In this document: positions 1 through 6,639 of the stretch, one piece after another | How positions within the stretch are numbered: position 1 is the first letter of the stretch | Layout: each line of letters starts with the position of its first letter | Source of the DNA: G039029935 sp039029935 | Lineage (GTDB): Bacteria > Chloroflexota > Anaerolineae > Caldilineales > Caldilineaceae | DNA: 8,743 nt | Assembly: GCA_039029935.1 (NCBI GenBank) | Contig: JBCCFC010000536.1 | Span: 1-8,743 of the forward strand | Reading direction: 5' to 3' | Program-made: the position numbers and the translations under genes | Notes under the pieces: model-generated | Told to the model about the DNA's origin: nothing | What the model saw: only the letters and a program-made list of their open reading frames with translations | The model's database searches: none

Positions 1-77
1 ACATTCCAGACAGGCCCATACCCATCGGCAAAGTTTCTAACAGTCCGAAATGTGATAAAGGCATCGTCTCCCACCCA
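1..77. repeat. Left arm of a 77-bp inverted repeat
   Basis: Bases 1-77 are the reverse complement of 143-219, with base i pairing with base 220-i. I find 76 of 77 matches; the only mismatch is 72/148, and 1-71 is perfect. The arms are separated by 65 bp. The arm reaches the window edge, so its true outer limit is unknown. Confidence 0.95.
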
Positions 78-98
78 ATCCCACCAAATTGATTTCAT
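1..98 (-). CDS. N-terminal fragment of a divergent GT-C glycosyltransferase paralogue (partial, possibly artefactual)
   Basis: Read leftwards from an ATG at 98-96, the frame stays open to the window edge. It starts MKSIWWDWVGDDAFITF and continues through RNFADGYGPVWN, the same acidic-loop motif found at residues 20-45 of the plus-strand gene. Seen: the protein match, an in-frame ATG, and one synonymous difference (GTG here, GTA in the other copy) at the edge of the match. Not seen: a clear ribosome binding site or a membrane helix before the motif, which family members normally have. The first 71 bases are identical to the plus-strand copy at every position, including synonymous sites, so this is either a very recent paralogue or gene-conversion product, or a fold-back assembly or amplification join. 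Its start also overlaps the plus-strand start at 89, so both cannot be ordinary promoter-proximal starts. Confidence 0.35.
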   Translation of the reverse strand, partial: MKSIWWDWVGDDAFITFRTVRNFADGYGPVWN

Positions 99-3040
99 TG
101 CTATTACTCACACTTTATATTGTTCTTATCGTTCGCAATGGCTGGGTAGGAGACGATGCCTTTATCACATTTCGGACTGTTAGAAACTTTGCCGATGGGT
201 ATGGGCCTGTCTGGAATGTTGGAGAGCGTGTCCAATCATTTACACACCCACTGTGGATGTTCTTACTTTCTTTTGTCTACTTCTTTACACAGGAGATATA
301 TTACACCAGCATTATCTTATGTGTTATTGTTTCTGGTGTCTGCCTATGGATATTCATTCAATATTCCGCTCGTTCATTTTTCAGCCTACTTCTTGGCTAT
401 CTACTCTTAATCCTGTCTAAAGCCTTCATTGACTATTCAACATCTGCGCTTGAAAATCCACTTTCACATTTACTTATCGGCCTGTGCCTATACGTCTATT
501 TTCGACTCAATCAAAAAGAACCAAATTTTCTGCTCGTTCTGGCAACAGCCAGTCTTGCCTTGGTTAACCGTCTTGATCTGCTACTCATCGTCGGCCCACT
601 TCTCCTCCATACAATTATTCTGCTCGTTCGCTATGAAATCTTTGCACAAAACCAACTATATACACCAGACAGCGAATCCTCATGGAGCCAAAAGCTGATT
701 GACCGTAGCATCCAAGCCATTGCTTTGACGGGACGAATTATCCCTCAATTGGTACTCGGATTTTCCCCCATTATCATCTGGGAACTATTTTCGCTCTTCT
801 ATTATGGCTTTCCCTTTCCCAACACAATGTACGCCAAATTAGGGACAAGTTTTGGGGCATGGCAAACAATAGAGCAAAGTATGTTTTATATGCTGGATAT
901 AGTCAGTACAGATCCACTGACGTTGATCGTACTTGTTGTTGGGATTGTCTATGCCATGTGGCAAGCAGACCTATCGAAGAAATTATTGGCCGCAGGGGTC
1001 TTTTTCTATCTAGCATACATGCTTTCGATTGGTGGCGACTTTATGACAGGCCGTTTCCAAAGTGTTCCTTTTTTCTGCATCGTCGTTCTCATTGCGCATG
1101 AACGTCTAGACCATCTTCAAGCAATGTATAAATTTGCATTGGTCGCCCTTATTCTGCTTGTGGGGTTGATGAATCCACCTCAAAGTCCGCTTTTTAGTAA
1201 TATGCACTATGATTTTGATATTGTCCCCGAAACAGGCATCGCCGATGAGCGCGGTTTTTATTATGATGAAACAGGTTTACTGGTATCCCATCGATTCAAT
1301 CGTCTGTACTATCGCGGTTCTGTCACAGGTACACCTGATCCGGTTATTTTTGACACATGTGGGATCGGCTTTTTTGGATTTGTCGCCAGCCCACGAACGC
1401 CTATCATTGATATTTGTGGGCTGGCAGACCCTCTGTTGGCAAGACTCCCACGCAGATATGAACCTGACTGGCGCGTGGGGCATCCGCACCGCGTTGTGCC
1501 TGATGGCTATGTAGGGACGTTACGCACAAAAGAAAATTTATTGAGTGATCCAAATCTAGCACGATATTATGATAAGTTATACGAGATTATTGCTGGAGAT
1601 TTGTGGAGTATGCAACGGATCCAAACAATTATTGCGTTCAATCTCGGTTTTTATGATCATTTAATTGACCAAACACGCTATCGCTATCCAGCATTACAAC
1701 ACACAACCTTGCACGACATCCAACAGATCGATAACGAAATGACTGTTACACCGGACGGACTGCAAATAGATTTCCAAGTGATAAGACAAGATGATTCACA
1801 AGACGAGCCACAAGACGGGCCACAAGACGAGCCACAAGACGGGCCACAAACTGACACACCCATCTCTGGTTCTATCACACTGGATGATATTACACAGGCA
1901 ACCCACTTAGAGATTGAAACGGACAGTAATTACTATCAGCTATTGTATCTAAACATTCCACCCAGCGACGAGCCAGACAACGGTTTACAATATCGTGAAG
2001 AGCAGATTATTGCACAGCAAACACACGCAAAACATCATATGCTATTTGACGAACATGCCTATAGCCTTGTTACAATCCCCCTGATTGCGCGAATTCAAGG
2101 GTTTACACATATCCACTTTATTCCGTTGTATCCTGAATCATTTGAATTTTCAAATATAAAGCTTGTCGACATTCATAAAATATCCATAGAGATAGTAGAC
2201 GTGCAACCCATGCAAGATGCTACGCCCTCACCCCAAAATGCAATTCATCCCGACGTACACACTGAATTTGATATGGATGCACAAATCGCCGTTGATTTAT
2301 TGCGATATTACTATTATTATTTTTATCGTGGGACAAAACAAGAATTCGACACCATCTTACCATCCTTACGCCAACAACTTGCAGAGATTGAAACGATTCC
2401 TTGGCATATTGCGTCATTTGATATGATGAAGCGTTTTCTTTATATTCCCGATCCAAATCTACAAAATATACTGAAAGAACGCCTGCCTAAGAATATTATT
2501 TTGACCAATGAAGCTGGAACAAAAAAAATACGATTTTTAGGACAATCACAAAAAAATACACCCACTGTGCTAAATCAACGTTTGAATGCTGAGGAGAACG
2601 GCCCTGATTTAACCCATGCAACAGATACAAAGCTACAGTTTTCGCTTTTTATGGAGTTGCTATCAGCGTTAGATGAATCGCATTCATTATGGTTTCATAT
2701 CATTCAATTGGACACAAGCCAACCTAATGTAGACAGTACCGCTATCAATCAATGGATGATTTATGATTATCCCCCTGAAATGCCCATGAACCACTGGAAG
2801 GAGGGATATATTTATCAGATCACACCCGAAATCCAGCTTCCCCCTGGCAAATATGAACTCTCTTTTGGTGTTTGGACAACTGAACGGACACGGCTTTATG
2901 TTGAGGGGGCTGAACCATCCATCGAACCTGAGCTTCGCCCAAATACAAACGAGATAGCGGCTCCTGTGGATAGCACAGGTGATGAAAACGGGATTTATTG
3001 GATTAATTTAGGCCAGTTTGAGGTTTTTCTATCAGATTGA
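89..3040 (+). CDS. Polytopic membrane glycosyltransferase, GT-C superfamily (GT39/arabinosyltransferase AftB-like), with large C-terminal extension
   Basis: Probable transfer of a sugar from a polyprenyl-phosphate donor on the outer face of the membrane (family knowledge; substrate unknown). The 983-residue protein has a first hydrophobic stretch (residues 3-17), then the acidic loop GDDAFITFR, with D22/D23 matching the catalytic-loop Asp of GT-C enzymes. RNFADGYGPVWN and ERVQSFTHPLW follow. About ten further hydrophobic segments run to residue 362 (for example 70-90, 92-111, 163-182, 215-240, 275-292, 346-362). A soluble domain with the motif IIDICGLADPLLARLP follows, typical of these long bacterial proteins. 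After a QDEP/QDGP linker (571-586), the C-terminal third includes RYYYYYFYR (739-747) and a beta-rich end with LPPGKYELSFG (about 916-926). The start is TTG at 89 without a visible ribosome binding site; the frame is open only back to 59. The first helix is short for the family, so the true N-terminus may have been cut by the inverted-repeat join. Confidence 0.8.
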   Translation: MISLLLLTLYIVLIVRNGWVGDDAFITFRTVRNFADGYGPVWNVGERVQSFTHPLWMFLLSFVYFFTQEIYYTSIILCVIVSGVCLWIFIQYSARSFFSLLLGYLLLILSKAFIDYSTSALENPLSHLLIGLCLYVYFRLNQKEPNFLLVLATASLALVNRLDLLLIVGPLLLHTIILLVRYEIFAQNQLYTPDSESSWSQKLIDRSIQAIALTGRIIPQLVLGFSPIIIWELFSLFYYGFPFPNTMYAKLGTSFGAWQTIEQSMFYMLDIVSTDPLTLIVLVVGIVYAMWQADLSKKLLAAGVFFYLAYMLSIGGDFMTGRFQSVPFFCIVVLIAHERLDHLQAMYKFALVALILLVGLMNPPQSPLFSNMHYDFDIVPETGIADERGFYYDETGLLVSHRFNRLYYRGSVTGTPDPVIFDTCGIGFFGFVASPRTPIIDICGLADPLLARLPRRYEPDWRVGHPHRVVPDGYVGTLRTKENLLSDPNLARYYDKLYEIIAGDLWSMQRIQTIIAFNLGFYDHLIDQTRYRYPALQHTTLHDIQQIDNEMTVTPDGLQIDFQVIRQDDSQDEPQDGPQDEPQDGPQTDTPISGSITLDDITQATHLEIETDSNYYQLLYLNIPPSDEPDNGLQYREEQIIAQQTHAKHHMLFDEHAYSLVTIPLIARIQGFTHIHFIPLYPESFEFSNIKLVDIHKISIEIVDVQPMQDATPSPQNAIHPDVHTEFDMDAQIAVDLLRYYYYYFYRGTKQEFDTILPSLRQQLAEIETIPWHIASFDMMKRFLYIPDPNLQNILKERLPKNIILTNEAGTKKIRFLGQSQKNTPTVLNQRLNAEENGPDLTHATDTKLQFSLFMELLSALDESHSLWFHIIQLDTSQPNVDSTAINQWMIYDYPPEMPMNHWKEGYIYQITPEIQLPPGKYELSFGVWTTERTRLYVEGAEPSIEPELRPNTNEIAAPVDSTGDENGIYWINLGQFEVFLSD
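143..219. repeat. Right arm of the 77-bp inverted repeat
   Basis: This is the partner of 1-77. It lies inside the coding region of the plus-strand glycosyltransferase, covering residues 19 to about 44, including the conserved GDDAFITF motif. Complementarity fails inwards at 142/78 and is untestable outwards, because position 220 would pair with a base outside the window. Confidence 0.95.
1797..1849 (+). repeat. In-frame 12-bp tandem repeat (four copies plus a partial) encoding a QDEP/QDGP linker
   Basis: Four consecutive 12-bp units lie at 1797-1808, 1809-1820, 1821-1832 and 1833-1844, alternating between cacaagacgagc and cacaagacgggc, so the higher-order period is 24 bp. A 5-bp partial unit follows. 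They encode an acidic, proline-rich spacer between the conserved membrane and soluble core and the C-terminal domains of the glycosyltransferase. The unit length is a multiple of three, so copy-number change would keep the frame. Confidence 0.9.
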
Positions 3041-3380
3041 ATGAGACGAGACTGACATTTGTCACGTCATTTTGCCGAATGTCACAACGATTGTCCGATC
3101 TACACCAATTGACTGTAGTATAGACTTATGTCGGGCGTTTCTTGCATGGACTTATGGCCCAAACTTAAGCAGCTTTGCTGAATGAAACAAAAAAGCAAGG
3201 AACTTGGGTGAGATTGGTTACGGTAGCTACGATTAATTTCGCCTACGTTACTTTCTAATAGTTGCTTACGTCGTGGATGTTAAAGACTGTCTACCGATGT
3301 CAGTAAAATCAAGAAATGAATGACCCTTTTGGTTTTACTTAGGTAGCAAAATTTTATGGGTCTTCGCCCTTGAGGAGATT

Positions 3381-3424
3381 GTAGGGGCGTACCCTTGCGG
3401 TCGCCCAAACGTACGTGTTTGGCG
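3381..3424 (+). repeat. REP-like GC-rich hairpin overlapped by a second hairpin
   Basis: The first hairpin pairs gggcg-acc (3385-3393, one bulged t at 3390) with ggtcgccc (3399-3406) around a 5-nt loop. The second pairs cgcccaaac (3402-3410, one bulged c) with gtttggcg (3417-3424). They share 3402-3406 and so cannot form together. The 'gtaggggcg...cggtcgccc' pattern resembles dispersed repeats I recall from Chloroflexota and cyanobacterial intergenic DNA, but I cannot search for other copies. It lies 54 bp upstream of the protease start, so it could be a passive repeat or part of the leader. Confidence 0.5.
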
Positions 3425-3464
3425 AGGACTCAATTTTATAAAACAATTATGCGTTGAGTTTCAC

Positions 3465-3469
3465 AAGGA
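3465..3469 (+). promoter_or_regulatory. Ribosome binding site of the C25 protease gene
   Basis: AAGGA ends 8 nt before the ATG at 3478, a normal spacing. It supports this ATG as the start, together with the signal peptide that begins there. Confidence 0.75.
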
Positions 3470-3477
3470 TTTAAAGG

Positions 3478-6400
3478 ATGAATCGAACGAGTATAACAAA
3501 TTTTTATAGGAAAAAATCACTTTCAACCGCTGTAGCGTTACTCTTGGTCTGTTCGCTATTGCTATCCGTTTCTCCGGCGCAGGCGCAAGGGGATGCAAAA
3601 GTAGGGGCTGCTATCACTGCGCAGACAAGCGTAGACAATATACAGGCCAGCATGACAGCCCCACTTCAAATCAACAGCACAGCCACATCAACCAGTATTC
3701 AGTGGGGAGGCGCAACGGGTAGGGTTTCGGCGGCTAGCATAATGAACAACTTGCCAACGCTTCGGTACGGCGGCTATAACCTACCTATGCAGCTAACAAC
3801 ACTGGAGATCAGTGACGGCATTCATATTGAGAATATTCACCGTGATGTCGCTCAAATTTCAGATTTCCATGTCGAAGAATGGCTGGGGCAAGTTGATGTG
3901 GCGGAAGAGTTGGTTCCGTTGACTGATGATAGCTGGAACAAGTATCCAGAGTTACGCTCTGATCGTGTCCTTAAGCTACCTTCTGCACCCGTCTTTGTTT
4001 TGCGTGAGGGACGTCAGCGTGATCAACATATCGCCATCGTTGCCTTCAGTCCAATTTATATGCAGGACGGTATTGTTAAGGTCACAACCCAAGGTCATGT
4101 CGAAATTCAAGGTGCTATCCAGCAGGGCTTTGGATTAACAAGTGATGTCATGGCTGCATCCAGAAATTCAGTGAGTAGCATTACACCTGTCCAGCCAACC
4201 AACCCTTTGGCTAGTAAGAATGCTGCCAAGATTATTGTTTCGTCGGCGGGTATCCAAGAAGTGACAGGCGAGAAGATTCGCGATGCTGGGTTCTCTATTC
4301 CTGATCTAAGCCGTTTGCAACTTTTCTACAATGGCTCACAGGTGGCTTTGCATATCATTGATCAGAACGAGGATAATATCCTTGACGACGATGATATCAT
4401 CCGTTTCTATGCAGATGCCAATGGTGATTATTGGAATTCGCAACAGATTTACTGGCTTGGTCTTAACAGTACGCCAGCACCAGGGCTGCGCATGGATGTA
4501 CTCACACTAACAGAAACAGGTGCAATCCCGCGTCAAGATGGCATCGAAAAGGGGGTCTGGGAAGATAACCAACACTATACTTCTTTGATTGCTGGTGCAG
4601 ATGGTGATTATTGGTCTGCCGTGAGTATGCAGACAGAGCCTTCACAGGTAGGGATCCCCGAAAAGTTCCCAACAGCCGATGTCGCGTTTAATGCTCGTCT
4701 ACCATTGGCAAATAGTGGAAACGCCACATTCCGTATTACACTCAGTGCATTCACCGCAGCAGAGTACACACTCGAGCTCGAGGTTGATGGCGAAACTTTA
4801 CCTGAGTTTATATGGGATAGTCGTGATGGTAAAGACCCTGGCGAAAAGTTCAAGCAAGAATGGGAACTCGAGGCCACGACTACGCTCAATGGGACAACGG
4901 GTCAAGTCCGATTGATTCCCGACGATTTTTCAGCAGGTATGGTCCTGGATAAGATTTACTGGGAACAACCAGTTCGCTTAGATTTTGGTAGCCGCGGGGC
5001 AACGTTCTCGGGCGTTGATGGCTTCTGGTCATATAGATTAAGTTCATTGCCAAGCGAGCATGCCATTTATGATGTAACGAACGCGAACGATCCAGACATT
5101 GTTCCAACTGACGGTGGCGCGAGTGTGACGTTTGAAGCAGGGCCGAATGCCGCTGATTATATTGTAGCTGGTGAGGGGACATTGTTTGAGCCAGAGGTGC
5201 TAAGGCATGAGGGGACGACCTTTGCAAGCAATGATGGTGTAGACGCGCTCTATATTGCGCCATCAGCATTTATCGAGGCCTTACAACCATTGGTCAACCT
5301 ACGTGAATCCCAAGGGTATCAGGTCAAAGTGATTAATGTTCAGGACATCTATGACACTTGGAGCTACGGTCATATTGCACCGTCTGCCATCCGTGACTTC
5401 TTACGGTTTGCCGTAGGTAGCTGGAATCCTGCACCAATCTCCGTTGTGCTTGTTGGCGATGGCACAGAGGACCCGAAGAATTATTTGGGCAAGAACAACA
5501 TAAACCATATCCCACCTTATATGGCTGAGATTGACCCTTGGATCAAACGCACATCCTGTGAACGCTGTTATGCGCAGTTACATGGTGACGATCCATTGGT
5601 AACGTCACTAGACCCCGATTTCTTAACTGATATTCAGCTAGGGCGTTTGCCAGCCAAAGCAGCAGACGACGTGAGTATAATCGTTAGCAAGATTGTTGCT
5701 TATGAAACATCAACTGATTTAAATACGGCATGGCGAGGGACAAGTGTCTTTCTGGCCGATAACTATATTGAGCGTGTTAACTCCTCAGGCTCGACAACTG
5801 TGGATAAGGCTGGGGACTTTGCTCGCTATTCTGATGTCATTATCGACATTCATCCTACTGAGATGAACATCGAACGTATTTACTATGATCCATATCCGGA
5901 GATCGGCGACCCGAATGGTCTTGAACCATGGCGTCAACCCGACTCTATCAAAGCACGCGAAGATTCTGTTGCCTTGCTCAGTGCAGGTGCAGGGCTGGTT
6001 TCGTACAACGGTCACAGTAATCACTGGCAGTGGGCAACAACAGACATCAACCAACCCAACCCTCGCTTGATGGGACTCAACGAGGTCCAACAACTGAGCA
6101 ATGTTGATAAATATTTTGTTGCACTGTCTATGACATGTTATACATCACAGTTTCAAAAACCAGCAACTGTCGGCACATTGGATGAAAGCATGATGTTACA
6201 TCGTAATGGTGGGGCTGTTGCAACATGGGGTTCATCTGGTTTGAGCGTTGCGCATGGTCACGATGCCTTACAAAAGGGATTCCATACAGCCTTGTGGCAG
6301 GCCGAACCATTGACGGCCAAGATGGGTGATTTGGTCGATGCTGGCTACAAGGAATTGATGGATCACGGTGGTAGCTGCTGCCAAGACGCACGTCAAACAT

Positions 6401-6510
6401 TCTTGCTTATGGGCGATCCATTGATGCGTGTCCTTGTGACGCCGTTTGATGAATCACAAGTGCCTGAGCCACTGTCTATATTCCTGCCAATTATCCAAAA
6501 TGAACGATAG
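3478..6510 (+). CDS. Secreted C25-family (gingipain-like) cysteine protease
   Basis: A secreted endopeptidase of the clan CD type. Of its 1010 residues, the first 36 form a signal peptide: basic NFYRKK, a hydrophobic core at 15-31, and cleavage likely after AQA at 34-36. Residues about 60-560 are a propeptide-like region and beta-rich domains. The C25 catalytic domain runs from about D589 (ALYIAPSAF) to about 995. It shows VGDG around D661, the proposed catalytic histidine H846 in SYNGHSNHW, and the proposed catalytic cysteine C887 in SMTCYTS, followed by NGGAVATWGSSG and LLMGDPLMRV. The His-then-Cys order and spacing fit gingipains. Cysteine pairs C694/C697 and C967/C968 may form disulfides outside the cell. 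The extreme end, PLSIFLPIIQNER, is separated from the catalytic domain by a short linker and resembles a C-terminal motif on many Chloroflexota secreted proteins. Peptide specificity and natural target cannot be read from the sequence. Confidence 0.87.
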   Translation: MNRTSITNFYRKKSLSTAVALLLVCSLLLSVSPAQAQGDAKVGAAITAQTSVDNIQASMTAPLQINSTATSTSIQWGGATGRVSAASIMNNLPTLRYGGYNLPMQLTTLEISDGIHIENIHRDVAQISDFHVEEWLGQVDVAEELVPLTDDSWNKYPELRSDRVLKLPSAPVFVLREGRQRDQHIAIVAFSPIYMQDGIVKVTTQGHVEIQGAIQQGFGLTSDVMAASRNSVSSITPVQPTNPLASKNAAKIIVSSAGIQEVTGEKIRDAGFSIPDLSRLQLFYNGSQVALHIIDQNEDNILDDDDIIRFYADANGDYWNSQQIYWLGLNSTPAPGLRMDVLTLTETGAIPRQDGIEKGVWEDNQHYTSLIAGADGDYWSAVSMQTEPSQVGIPEKFPTADVAFNARLPLANSGNATFRITLSAFTAAEYTLELEVDGETLPEFIWDSRDGKDPGEKFKQEWELEATTTLNGTTGQVRLIPDDFSAGMVLDKIYWEQPVRLDFGSRGATFSGVDGFWSYRLSSLPSEHAIYDVTNANDPDIVPTDGGASVTFEAGPNAADYIVAGEGTLFEPEVLRHEGTTFASNDGVDALYIAPSAFIEALQPLVNLRESQGYQVKVINVQDIYDTWSYGHIAPSAIRDFLRFAVGSWNPAPISVVLVGDGTEDPKNYLGKNNINHIPPYMAEIDPWIKRTSCERCYAQLHGDDPLVTSLDPDFLTDIQLGRLPAKAADDVSIIVSKIVAYETSTDLNTAWRGTSVFLADNYIERVNSSGSTTVDKAGDFARYSDVIIDIHPTEMNIERIYYDPYPEIGDPNGLEPWRQPDSIKAREDSVALLSAGAGLVSYNGHSNHWQWATTDINQPNPRLMGLNEVQQLSNVDKYFVALSMTCYTSQFQKPATVGTLDESMMLHRNGGAVATWGSSGLSVAHGHDALQKGFHTALWQAEPLTAKMGDLVDAGYKELMDHGGSCCQDARQTFLLMGDPLMRVLVTPFDESQVPEPLSIFLPIIQNER

Positions 6511-6586
6511 GTGTAATGGTCAGATAGACGTTGAACAATGTTACTGATTGTTATAAGGTTGAGGACACAAGATTGAGGATATAATG

Positions 6587-6622
6587 AAAAAGAGCGACGC
6601 ACTTGTGCGTCGCTCTTTTTTT
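6587..6622. terminator. Bidirectional Rho-independent terminator
   Basis: A perfect inverted repeat has arms at 6587-6602 and 6605-6620. Its GC-rich core agagcgacgcac is flanked by an A-tract on the left and a T-tract through 6622 on the right, so it gives a stem followed by U's in both directions. It sits 76 bp after the protease stop and 17 bp after the stop of the convergent monooxygenase gene, so it can end both transcripts. Confidence 0.93.
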
Positions 6623-6639
6623 GGACTTATACAGTTTGC

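Larger units (their letters stand above)
3041..3477. other. 437-bp intergenic region without a recognisable gene
   Basis: I see no open frame with a credible start, no tRNA and no transposase remnant here. It contains a weak 7-bp inverted repeat (3053-3059 with 3078-3084) just after the upstream gene, a short CAGC-TTT-GCTG hairpin (3170-3180), an AT-rich 9-pair inverted repeat (3302-3310 with 3331-3339), and the GC-rich repeat hairpins at 3385-3424. The size suggests that the two flanking plus-strand genes are transcribed separately, but I found no good -35/-10 pair. Confidence 0.6.

Noticed and set aside
3053..3084. Inverted repeat after the glycosyltransferase stop as a terminator
   Set aside because: Only seven base pairs around an 18-nt loop and no run of T follows, so it does not meet terminator criteria.
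3302..3339. AT-rich inverted repeat (agtaaaatc with ggttttact) as a terminator or operator
   Set aside because: The stem is nine weak pairs including one G-T, the loop is 20 nt, and no T-tract follows; this is expected by chance in AT-rich DNA.
3413..3442. Promoter for the protease gene using TATAAA at 3437-3442
   Set aside because: No acceptable -35 lies 16-18 bp upstream; the hexamer alone is common in AT-rich sequence.
3538..3560. Lipoprotein signal (LLVC near residue 25) in the protease
   Set aside because: The residue before Cys is Val rather than Gly, Ala or Ser, and the cysteine is in the middle of the hydrophobic core; the AQA cleavage site after residue 36 fits ordinary signal peptidase better.
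4886..5269. 127-residue minus-strand open frame inside the protease gene
   Set aside because: It lies wholly within a strongly supported coding region, has no ribosome binding site and encodes no recognisable motif; it is an antisense shadow.
6534..6552. Hairpin aacaat...attgtt between the protease stop and the terminator
   Set aside because: A six-pair AT-rich stem next to a much stronger terminator has no independent support.
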